Assembly: GCF_900890425.1 (NCBI RefSeq) | Contig: NZ_CAAHFG010000001.1 | Span: forward strand, 3,038,001 to 3,102,000 | Direction of reading: 5' to 3' | From: Pontiella desulfatans | GTDB lineage: Bacteria; Verrucomicrobiota; Kiritimatiellia; Kiritimatiellales; Pontiellaceae | Length of the DNA stretch: 64,000 bases | Shown here: positions 53,961 to 61,266 of the stretch, piece after piece | Layout of the letters: each line of letters starts with the position of its first letter | Position numbering within the stretch: the first letter of the stretch is position 1 | Translations under genes and position numbers: made by a program | The notes under the pieces: model-generated | What the model was told of the DNA's origin: nothing | What the model saw: only the letters and a program-made list of their open reading frames with translations | Databases searched by the model: none

Positions 53961-54779
53961 CTACATGCGGATGCGACGGATAAAGAGCGTGATCAGGGCA
54001 GCGCAACTCAGCAGCCCGATCGTGGACGGCTCCGGGATGACCTCGACCAGGAAACCCTCGGTCTCGTGACTCATGAGATTCGTTCCCGCGTCATCCCCGT
54101 TAGGGCCTGCGTAGCTAACGCCATAGAAACCGACACCGATAATGTTGTCCGCGCTCACGTCAATCGTTCCGGCGGAGCCACCAATTGATGCCGCATAGTT
54201 CACGATCGGATTGAAGACGGACCAAGTGGCGTTGGAGATATCAAGCGATCCGCCAAAATCCACATCCTGACTGACGTAATATCTTGAATCAGCGGTTTGG
54301 ATGAGGAAGTGCAAGTCGTTGTCTTTATCGGCGCCCTTGGCACCAAAGGTTACGCTCCCTGTATGCGTCATCTTCGCCAGCTCGCCCGTCGCCATAAAAT
54401 CGGCAGACTTCCACATCGTCATTGAGCGCATCTCGGTGATATCCGTGTCGTTCACGAAGTAGCGTATGTAGTCATTACCATCGCCCCCATCGGTCACATG
54501 GCCGCCATCAATTCTGACATTGTCTCCAGTCGCTAAATCCATGCCGGTGGCAGCGTAGAAACTCGGGGAACGGCCTGTAGCGTTCGGATAGTAGGCAGGT
54601 CCCGCAGGATCGGTCCAGTAGCTACCGGTACTGAAGGTTTTATCAGGTCTGCCAAAGTTTTGATTGGCGCTAACAATGTTAGTTGCTACCCCCCACTGCA
54701 CGGCCGTGACCATCTCAGCGGAAGTGCTGAGGATTAAGCCGATCAATACGGCGGCCATAACTGCGATTCTTTTTTTCAT
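53961..54779 (-). CDS. PEP-CTERM exported protein
   Basis: A 272-residue protein from ATG 54779 (MKKRIAVMAAV; AGGACTAAG upstream). It has a Sec signal peptide and a beta-rich body (ATNIVSANQNFGR, TMWKSADFMATGEL, VTFGAKGADKDNDLHF). It ends in a classical PEP-CTERM tail: IPEPSTIGLL, hydrophobic segment, then RRIRM. Exosortase would cleave and anchor or export it, but no exosortase gene is in the window. The body is not a family I recognise. The promoter at 54849-54877 is clear. Confidence 0.85.
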   Translation of the reverse strand: MKKRIAVMAAVLIGLILSTSAEMVTAVQWGVATNIVSANQNFGRPDKTFSTGSYWTDPAGPAYYPNATGRSPSFYAATGMDLATGDNVRIDGGHVTDGGDGNDYIRYFVNDTDITEMRSMTMWKSADFMATGELAKMTHTGSVTFGAKGADKDNDLHFLIQTADSRYYVSQDVDFGGSLDISNATWSVFNPIVNYAASIGGSAGTIDVSADNIIGVGFYGVSYAGPNGDDAGTNLMSHETEGFLVEVIPEPSTIGLLSCAALITLFIRRIRM

Positions 54780-54848
54780 GATGCTTAGTCCTGTCTTAAT
54801 GCTTGCAATCACAACGACCCAGCACGATACCCTATGCCTAATAAATTA

Positions 54849-54877
54849 CATATAACCCCTTCCGTAAGAAATGTCAA
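54849..54877 (-). promoter_or_regulatory. Sigma70-type promoter of PEP-CTERM gene (TTGACA-N17-TATATG)
   Basis: TTGACA (54877-54872) and TATATG (54854-54849) are spaced 17 bp, 70 bp upstream of the start. About 20 further bases upstream match the promoter at 61088-61116. Confidence 0.7.
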
Positions 54878-55120
54878 ATTGCAATCTGTATTATAAATAT
54901 TCACACGGGATGTTCAGGCCTGACGATAGTGCCTAGGGCTCAAGGCGCACCTGAAGTTTATAAAAACCGGAGCGGATATGCGTTTTCATGATCATTTTTT
55001 ACTTCGGGGGATTGGGATATTTGCACGTTGTACCGACTTTAGCCGGAATGCCGCTCAGCCGAGCCCTCCAAAGACGGATACCGGGGCCGGGCCCCGTCCC
55101 CAAACCGCGAACGTTTGAGA

Positions 55121-55177
55121 TGAGCCGACCGAACCATTGATCACTCTTATCAATCGGCGTCTAATGAGGTCGGCTCA
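55121..55177 (-). other. Perfect 10-bp inverted repeat spanning a gene end
   Basis: TGAGCCGACC (55121-55130) and GGTCGGCTCA (55168-55177) with a 37-nt spacer contain the stop codon of the two-TM protein. A GC-rich hairpin (GGGGCC-G-GGCCCC) is at 55083-55095. No T-run follows. The gap 54878-55120 has no gene. Confidence 0.5.
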
Positions 55178-55506
55178 AGCTCCTGATTCTGCATATTTTC
55201 TTCAATAATTTCTCCTTCAACAAATTCCAGCTGAATTTTTCTGAACCATGAAAATGCCCATAGCCCAAATGCTGACCCCATCCAGATGAAGGAAGAGAAC
55301 AAGAGTAGAAAAACAGGGTACATAATCAGGGCAGCGATGAATCCTCCAACACCAGTTACAGGGGTGTCATTTACTTTTACTGTGTCCGCTCCCGAAAACG
55401 CTAAGATGCCGCAGATAAGCATGAAGATAACCAGAGGAACGATCTGGCTGAAAAATATCAGTTTGAATAATGATGATTTACGAAGTTTCTTTGCTTTGAT
55501 TTTCAT
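55150..55506 (-). CDS. Small two-TM membrane protein of unknown function, low GC
   Basis: A 118-residue protein with two hydrophobic helices (IFFSQIVPLVIFMLICGILA, and AALIMYPVFLLLFSSFIWMG continuing for about ten residues). Between them is a short exposed loop with NDTPVTGVGGF, and the C-tail is acidic. The N-terminus is very basic (MKIKAKKLRKSSLFK). The coding sequence is clearly AT-richer than its neighbours. Similar two-TM proteins occur in gene cassettes and on mobile DNA (recollection, not searched). It stands alone between a possible MITE and an inverted repeat, and looks acquired. Confidence 0.7.
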   Translation of the reverse strand: MKIKAKKLRKSSLFKLIFFSQIVPLVIFMLICGILAFSGADTVKVNDTPVTGVGGFIAALIMYPVFLLLFSSFIWMGSAFGLWAFSWFRKIQLEFVEGEIIEENMQNQELEPTSLDAD

Positions 55507-55524
55507 AATTCTATTCCTGCGAAG

Positions 55525-55663
55525 CTAGCCTGAACTATTCACGCGTCGAGTTTGCTTTGGCAGCAAGGCGATAAGTGGTGATGCTGTAGTTGTCTACCGC
55601 GAACCACTTGCAACGAAGCTGACGAAGTGAAATCGGGGCGCCTACGGGAAAAATGCAGGCTAG
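55525..55663. mobile_element. Candidate MITE-like element with CTAGCCTG/CAGGCTAG ends
   Basis: A 139-bp non-coding segment begins with CTAGCCTG and ends with the exact complement CAGGCTAG; further bases inward match partly. The right end contains the TAG stop codon (55662-55660) of the large protein upstream. CTAGCCTGCATTT, the right end read inward, also occurs at 1568-1580, and CTAGCCTGCA at 58576-58585. No target duplication is evident. Confidence 0.5.
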
Positions 55664-58482
55664 GGTGTTTCCACTTTATAGAACAACCGGATCTGATCCG
55701 GATGATTCGTCACGGTAACGGTTCCGCCCTCTCCGATCATCGTCTCCAGTATCCCCCAGCCGGTTGAGGTCAGGTCGGCGTTGGTCAGCATGGTATAGCT
55801 CTGCCCCGGGGCCGTATCCCATGAGAACAGCAGGTCGCCACCGGCATTCCCGCTCAGGGTGATATTGCCAATCTGATCCGTAAACCCCTCAAGGAACAGC
55901 GCCGGCCATAACGAGCTGTCCGCATGGTTCATCGAAAACATCGATGTGACCTCGGCCACCTCGGAATCCAATGCAAAAGCGTAATACCCCGGCCCGGTTA
56001 TCTGGTCGGAGAGATCAAACTCAAACCATCCGGTTCCGGTATCCGATATTTCCGAAGCAATAAGCGCCCCTTTTGCCGGTTTTGTATTCCAGGTCACATC
56101 GGGGCCGGTCCAGTTGGTATCCGCAACTGGATAAATGGAAACCATATCGTCTGCGACCGGATTGTAGGCGTACAGCCTCAGGCGCGCCGACCGAACAGGA
56201 AAGCGAATATCTGAAGGAACCAGCACCTTCACATAGGCTTCGAAGCTATTGGGCGTTGCGGGGGTACCCAGGGTGCATACCGCCAACGTCTCTCTCGTGT
56301 GAAAAGAGGTGTCCTGCTTATTAACCGCACTCCGAACATAGGTATCTGCCTCTATATCGAGTTCCTGCACCATCAGGTTATTCTCGGAAGAGGTGCTGAA
56401 CGACCAGGCCAGGCCGGTTGTTGTTCCGGATGAATTATGAACATCCACCCGCCAATAGTATGTGGTGTCGGGCTGAAGAATGCCCGGATCAAATACAGTA
56501 GGCGTGGTGAACCATCCCTGATACTCCAGTGCTGCTGAATTTGTTCCGAAGTATACATCCGACCGCACCGTATTGCCGTCGCAGATCCAGGAAAGCGTCG
56601 TGGTCAAGGACTGCCCGGTGGCGGCATGGGCCGGGGCTGGAGAAGCCGCTTGGGCGGCGACAGGAATCACCGGGTTTACCGCCTGCCCGGTGCCGCCGAT
56701 TCCATACTCTCCATCATAGAGGGAGTGAGTCAGGGCCATCGCATCCCGCGCCGTATTCATAAAGGTATTCGATGTCGTTTCAGGCACATGCAGTTCAGGG
56801 TCTTCCCACCAGGAGCTGAGCGAAAAGCCATCCGGGTATATCCCGATATCATGCATCCTCGTGATATACGCCATCGTACCATCATAGAAATACTGCGCCG
56901 CTTCAGCCGGGGCGGCGCTCGAATCCCATGCCCCCAGCAGCACCGAGAATTTTATGTCACGTGCGTCGCACCACTCCTTCAACTTCAGAAATCTCAAATC
57001 ATTATCCACCGGATAGCCGTCAGGACTTTCGGTCCGCACATAAAAATGCCAACCCGTTTCAGGCTGAACAAACGCAATGGTCTCTCCCACTGCGGCCAGG
57101 GCCGCATACAGACGATCGAGGATTACATCATACGTATATCCGCTACGATCCGTATACCGGTTGTTTGCCGGGCTATACAGGACGGAACCGTTATCATCCC
57201 AGTCCCAGGCGAGAAAATTTGGACCGATCCCGATTTCAAGCTCCGGATACCGGGCATGAATACCCTGCCAACACTCAACCATTCTTGAAATCGATTCCTC
57301 GAGCGTCAATCCCCCGTAGGCATCTTTCAACGTCAGGCCGGTTTCCAGATCCATGAGCAGCTTCCGGATCGGGCCATCAAACACAAAGCTGGTCACCACG
57401 CCCCCACTTTCAACCACCGCATCAATCGGCTTCAAATTCTCCCGCGCGAGATCCATCGAAGGAGAGAGGGCGGCGCTGTTCATCGTGGGTCGGAATATCC
57501 CCCCGCCAAAACCGATCAGTACATTCGCCTGGTTCGCCCAGTTGGCTGTAGCGGCAGCCGAGTTGCTGGAAACCATCGTCGGAGAACTCCGATTGAAGAA
57601 ATTGATCTGACTGGCCACCGTGGTCCACTGATCGACTTTGGGCGACACAAACAACTCATCAATATCCCCCTCAAGGCGCGCGGACCGCGAAGGTCCCACC
57701 CGAAACACATAACTGTCCGGAACGCCCGGGATAAAAGGTGCGGTCACTTCAAACGAGTCCAGCACAACCTCCGTCACGTCTGCAGCCGTCTCGGCGCGCG
57801 CACCGAACGCCAGGCCGTACGAAGCGGGGGTATGGGTTCCCGACAGATTCCATGAAGCATCGGTTCCTCCTGCGACAAACGTGGTTCCCTCCACCCAAAG
57901 CGTCAGATTCGTGCCCAGCACATCGAACCCGAATGCATCCGCCTTGCCGGCGAGATCCAAACCCGTGTAAGCACCGACCAAACTCCCCTCATGGTATTCG
58001 CCCAACCGGATGCGCCAGGCGTCGTTTGACACCACTTTATCCAATTCCACCGCAAATCCGGTGTATCGCCCGGCATCATCCGCGGAGATGGCCAACTCGC
58101 CCATATGCACCTGAAACGATCCGATTTCGTTGGTCATGTTTCCGGAATGAAAGTCGAAGCGGGTCGATACCGTATGCGCGCTGTAATCGTACACCGAATG
58201 GCCGTCCAGCATGGTCCTCCCGGTCTGTCCCTCCGTGGCAACCACCATGGCGCGGGAAAATTCACTGCCTGCTTCGGTGTTCATTCGGAGTGTCCCGTTG
58301 GTCTGTATCACTTCGCCGCCGGCGGTCCGGACATTAAGATGCGGGTTGCGCAATGCATAGTCGAACCCCTCATTCCACACACACAGCCCGATTGAGGCCG
58401 GCTCAGTGACATACGGGTTTGTTGTTGCAGCGTACACCACGCCAGCCAAACCCATAATTAATCCCATCACTGTTCTCTTCAT
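55660..58482 (-). CDS. Large secreted protein with glycosidase-like barrel and DNRLRE domain
   Basis: A 940-residue protein from ATG 58482 (KRTVMGLIMGLAGVVYA signal). The first 250 residues resemble a concanavalin-like sandwich. Residues of about 260-630 look like a TIM-barrel (FVFDGPIRKLLMDLETG, IGIGPNFLAWDWDDNG, FVQPETGWHFYVR, FSVLLGAWDSS) that I cannot assign. A Fn3-like unit (YYWRVDVHNSSG) is followed by a DNRLRE/CBM96-like domain (EADTYVRSAVNKQDTSFHTR) and a beta-domain ending LFYKVETP. The DxEx pairs in the barrel could be catalytic. The stop codon lies in the end of the MITE-like segment. Confidence 0.75.
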   Translation of the reverse strand: MKRTVMGLIMGLAGVVYAATTNPYVTEPASIGLCVWNEGFDYALRNPHLNVRTAGGEVIQTNGTLRMNTEAGSEFSRAMVVATEGQTGRTMLDGHSVYDYSAHTVSTRFDFHSGNMTNEIGSFQVHMGELAISADDAGRYTGFAVELDKVVSNDAWRIRLGEYHEGSLVGAYTGLDLAGKADAFGFDVLGTNLTLWVEGTTFVAGGTDASWNLSGTHTPASYGLAFGARAETAADVTEVVLDSFEVTAPFIPGVPDSYVFRVGPSRSARLEGDIDELFVSPKVDQWTTVASQINFFNRSSPTMVSSNSAAATANWANQANVLIGFGGGIFRPTMNSAALSPSMDLARENLKPIDAVVESGGVVTSFVFDGPIRKLLMDLETGLTLKDAYGGLTLEESISRMVECWQGIHARYPELEIGIGPNFLAWDWDDNGSVLYSPANNRYTDRSGYTYDVILDRLYAALAAVGETIAFVQPETGWHFYVRTESPDGYPVDNDLRFLKLKEWCDARDIKFSVLLGAWDSSAAPAEAAQYFYDGTMAYITRMHDIGIYPDGFSLSSWWEDPELHVPETTSNTFMNTARDAMALTHSLYDGEYGIGGTGQAVNPVIPVAAQAASPAPAHAATGQSLTTTLSWICDGNTVRSDVYFGTNSAALEYQGWFTTPTVFDPGILQPDTTYYWRVDVHNSSGTTTGLAWSFSTSSENNLMVQELDIEADTYVRSAVNKQDTSFHTRETLAVCTLGTPATPNSFEAYVKVLVPSDIRFPVRSARLRLYAYNPVADDMVSIYPVADTNWTGPDVTWNTKPAKGALIASEISDTGTGWFEFDLSDQITGPGYYAFALDSEVAEVTSMFSMNHADSSLWPALFLEGFTDQIGNITLSGNAGGDLLFSWDTAPGQSYTMLTNADLTSTGWGILETMIGEGGTVTVTNHPDQIRLFYKVETP

Positions 58483-58531
58483 CGTACCCGTCTCATATTT
58501 TCCGGGGTTCTGCCACGTCAACAGCCTCATA

Positions 58532-58558
58532 GAAAACCTCCCCGCCTGCACGGGGAGG
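58532..58558 (-). terminator. Rho-independent terminator after micro-ORF
   Basis: On the minus strand CCTCCCC, loop of 8, GGGGAGG, TTTTC. It shares GCTTATGCCATGAA and the CTCCCC stem with the terminator at 51726. Confidence 0.8.
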
Positions 58559-58591
58559 CTTCATGGCATAAGCCGTTTGCAGGCTAGAGCA

Positions 58592-58669
58592 TTAAAACAA
58601 AACTGAAGCCGATGCAGTTGCGGCACAGAAGAGCGTCGCGAAACCAAACCATGTAATTTGTTTCCTCAT
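58592..58669 (-). CDS. Micro-ORF: lone signal peptide, probable gene remnant
   Basis: 25 codons starting MRKQITWFGFATLFCAAT and ending SVLF, then TAA. ATG 58669 has a perfect AAAAGGAG site 7-8 nt upstream. The peptide is a near-copy of the leader of the PEP-CTERM protein at 61003 (MMKQLTWFGFAALIFAASAT). It ends where the mature protein should start, and two bases later CTAGCCTGCA and the terminator module begin. The simplest reading is a paralog whose body was deleted, but a tiny secreted peptide cannot be ruled out. Confidence 0.6.
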   Translation of the reverse strand: MRKQITWFGFATLFCAATASASVLF

Positions 58670-58720
58670 TTCCGTTCTCCTTTTAGCGCTTCCTTCTCAA
58701 CCCAATAAACCATTCCCGAA

Positions 58721-61003
58721 CTACCTGCGTATGCGGCGCCCAATGAGCAGCACTGCTCCACTTAAAAGAATAAGACCGAGCGTCGCCGGTTCCGGAATAA
58801 CATAGAGCTTGGTGTGACCATCTTCAAATGTCACCGCCAGCTCACCATCCAGATCGTCGCCGTCATATTCAAACACGCCCAGCGCAATGGCATCGGTCCA
58901 GTCATCGTAGACATCGCCATCCACCCAGATTTCGCCGCCGCTCATCAGCACGGAATAGTTGGCGTAGACGTTTTCGTCTTCGAGATTCATGTCCAGAGAA
59001 CCGAGGTCGAGGAGTCCGCTGTTCAGATCGATAAGCCCGCTTCCGCCATTGGTCATGACCAGCGCCCCGCCAAGCGTCAAGGTTCCGGCGTCCATGACCA
59101 GCTCGGTTTTGCCCAGCAGCGCGAGAGAAAGATCGCCGCCCACCGACATCGTGCCCGAGTTGGTGATGGAGGTGAATGCGGTGGACTGCTCGGACAGGGT
59201 CATATCATACCTAACCGTAAATGTTCCGCTAGCGGCATTATGAACCAGCGTCGTTCCGGCTACGGAGGTGAAATAGCCGAAAGGATCGCCGCGGGTTACA
59301 AGGATTTCCCCTTCGTTGGAGATGATGCTCACCGAATCCGCCTGCATCGCCGTCTTCAAAATACCGGCCTGAATATACCCGTCCGCTTTGTTCTGGATGG
59401 TTTGCGTTCCATGATTCAACTGCATCCCGGATGTCGCGCCGGCGAGAATATCACCCTCATTGATCAAGGTTGCCGTTGCGGAACCGGCTTTATTTCCCAT
59501 TATCAGGGAACCACCGGGATCAATCGTCGCGTCTTTGGCGTTGTAGACCGTAAGCTCGCCGCCCGAAGCAGTAGCCCCCATGTAAATCGATTTTCCCGTA
59601 GTGACCGTTCCGCGGTTCGTAAACGTACCCGCATCGAGGTTCAGCTGCCACCCCAGATCGAGCACCCCGTTCGCTGTGTTTTCGAAGGCAAACCCGTTGT
59701 TAAATACAGATGCGGGCTTGGTCGCTGAGCCTTCAACCGTGGAAATGGTTCCATCATTCACAACCGTTCCGCCGCTGAGATTAAAATCAACTTTAGCCGT
59801 CATGGTTCCGCTGTTGTTCACCACCGTGTCGGCACCGATATTGATATTGTTAGCGGTACTCTCCATCAAGCCGGAGTTGTTGATGGTGACCGACCCGTTG
59901 CCCATCGTTTCGATATTGCCGGTAACCAGGTTGGTTCCGGCGTTCACGAACGTGACCGAAGAGCCCGCGCCGTTGCCGAACTGCTGCACGCCCGACACAT
60001 TGATGACGCCATCCAGCGTGTTGGTGAAGAAAGTGGTTCCGTTTGCGCCTGCGCCCAAGTACATATTTGCGGCATCGAGCGTGCCTTCGTTGGTGATGCG
60101 GCTTGTGCCGATGTGGGTTTCAAAACCCGCGCCGACATTCATATCGCCCTGGTTGAGCATGGTAACCGCTGCGCCTGCCCCTTCGCTGAGCTTCATCGCG
60201 CCCGTCGTGGTTACGGTTCCGTCCGCCGTGTTGGCAAAGAAAGTGGTTCCGTTTGCGCCTGCGCCCAAGTACATATTTGCCGCATCGAGCGTGCCTTCGT
60301 TGGTGATGCGGCTGGTGCCGATACTCGTCTCAACGTCGCCACCGACGTTCATGTCGCCCTGGTTCTGCAACACAGCAACTGAATTATCTCCACTGGCCAT
60401 CGTAAAATTAGCCGTCACATCGACCACCCCGGTGACGTCATTCGTAAACAGAGCTGTGGATGCCATCATAGTGCCACCGCCAACATCGGTCTCGGCCGCA
60501 GTCGCCAGCGAGATGGCATTGGCTGAAAACTGACCGGCGTTGTACACACGATTCGAACCCGAAGCCAGATTCAGTATGGTTCCGATCGTATTGGTTCCGT
60601 AATTGATCAACTTCGTTGGATCGCCAATCTCAGAATTACCCGTCTTTTTGATGGATCCGTTCATCATTATATCCGCCGTCGTTGTAAGCGTTCCGTCGGA
60701 CGTCGTCGTCAAGCTTCCGTGCACTCCATATTTTCCGAGATCGATTTCGTTTGCCACCGCCAAACCGGCGGCATCAATCACAACCGAATCACCATAGGTA
60801 ATAATTACGCTATCATCCGATTCAGGAAGCTGTGCGTAATTGGTCCAGCTGCCGGCTGGCTTGTATTCCCAGTTCTGGACATTGGTCCAAAGGTTATCCG
60901 ACCCTGCCTCATCATCATAAAAGCGCACCGTTTCCGCCGTCGCACTTGCGGCAAAGATGAGCGCCGCGAATCCAAACCATGTAAGTTGTTTCATCATATC
61001 CAT
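58721..61003 (-). CDS. Autotransporter-like repeat protein with PEP-CTERM anchor
   Basis: A 760-residue protein from ATG 61003 (or 60997). After the signal peptide comes a long, Cys-free, Asn/Gly/Thr-rich beta-helix of short repeats (ITNEGTLDAANMYLGAGANG, TFTNRGTVTTGKSIYMG, TFTSITNSGTMSVGGDLSLA), typical of autotransporter-associated repeats. One 70-residue unit is almost exactly duplicated. The C-terminus is VIPEPATLGLILLSG, a hydrophobic stretch and RRIRR, a full PEP-CTERM signal. It is expected at the cell surface or in an exopolymer matrix. Promoter at 61088. Confidence 0.87.
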   Translation of the reverse strand: MDMMKQLTWFGFAALIFAASATAETVRFYDDEAGSDNLWTNVQNWEYKPAGSWTNYAQLPESDDSVIITYGDSVVIDAAGLAVANEIDLGKYGVHGSLTTTSDGTLTTTADIMMNGSIKKTGNSEIGDPTKLINYGTNTIGTILNLASGSNRVYNAGQFSANAISLATAAETDVGGGTMMASTALFTNDVTGVVDVTANFTMASGDNSVAVLQNQGDMNVGGDVETSIGTSRITNEGTLDAANMYLGAGANGTTFFANTADGTVTTTGAMKLSEGAGAAVTMLNQGDMNVGAGFETHIGTSRITNEGTLDAANMYLGAGANGTTFFTNTLDGVINVSGVQQFGNGAGSSVTFVNAGTNLVTGNIETMGNGSVTINNSGLMESTANNINIGADTVVNNSGTMTAKVDFNLSGGTVVNDGTISTVEGSATKPASVFNNGFAFENTANGVLDLGWQLNLDAGTFTNRGTVTTGKSIYMGATASGGELTVYNAKDATIDPGGSLIMGNKAGSATATLINEGDILAGATSGMQLNHGTQTIQNKADGYIQAGILKTAMQADSVSIISNEGEILVTRGDPFGYFTSVAGTTLVHNAASGTFTVRYDMTLSEQSTAFTSITNSGTMSVGGDLSLALLGKTELVMDAGTLTLGGALVMTNGGSGLIDLNSGLLDLGSLDMNLEDENVYANYSVLMSGGEIWVDGDVYDDWTDAIALGVFEYDGDDLDGELAVTFEDGHTKLYVIPEPATLGLILLSGAVLLIGRRIRR
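60027..60322. repeat. Internal 210-bp-offset repeat in PEP-CTERM gene
   Basis: 60027-60112 and 60237-60322 match at 84 of 86 bases, a direct repeat in frame (70 codons apart). Confidence 0.85.
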
Positions 61004-61087
61004 TCTCTCTTTTTCATGCTGTATCGCTTTCCGTCTTAATCTGGAAACCATAACAACTCAGCACAATGCTTCAGTCTAAACAAATGA

Positions 61088-61116
61088 CATATACCCCCCA
61101 CTGGCAGTCATGTCAA
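61088..61116 (-). promoter_or_regulatory. Sigma70-type promoter of repeat PEP-CTERM gene (TTGACA-N17-TATATG)
   Basis: TTGACA (61116-61111) and TATATG (61093-61088) with the same 17-bp spacing as at 54849, 85 bp upstream of the start. The segment TGAATTTAAATATTACAATT just upstream also resembles the other promoter. A hairpin AAAGCC-TTC-GGCTTT at 61177-61191 follows the previous gene and is a weak terminator candidate. Confidence 0.7.
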
Positions 61117-61266
61117 ATTCCTAATTGTAATATTTAAATTCAGGAGGAATTCTCATGCTTACACGGGGCCTCTTGCAAAGCCTTCGGCTTTTCAGTGGTA
61201 ATTTATCTAAATGTTATACGGATTTAATCTGAGTAAAAATGCAACCCGATTCCGGTATCTGTTCTT

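Noticed and set aside
60027-60322. CRISPR-like array
   Set aside because: Two long in-frame repeats inside a surface-protein gene, not short regular repeats with spacers. No CRISPR array or cas gene was seen in the window.
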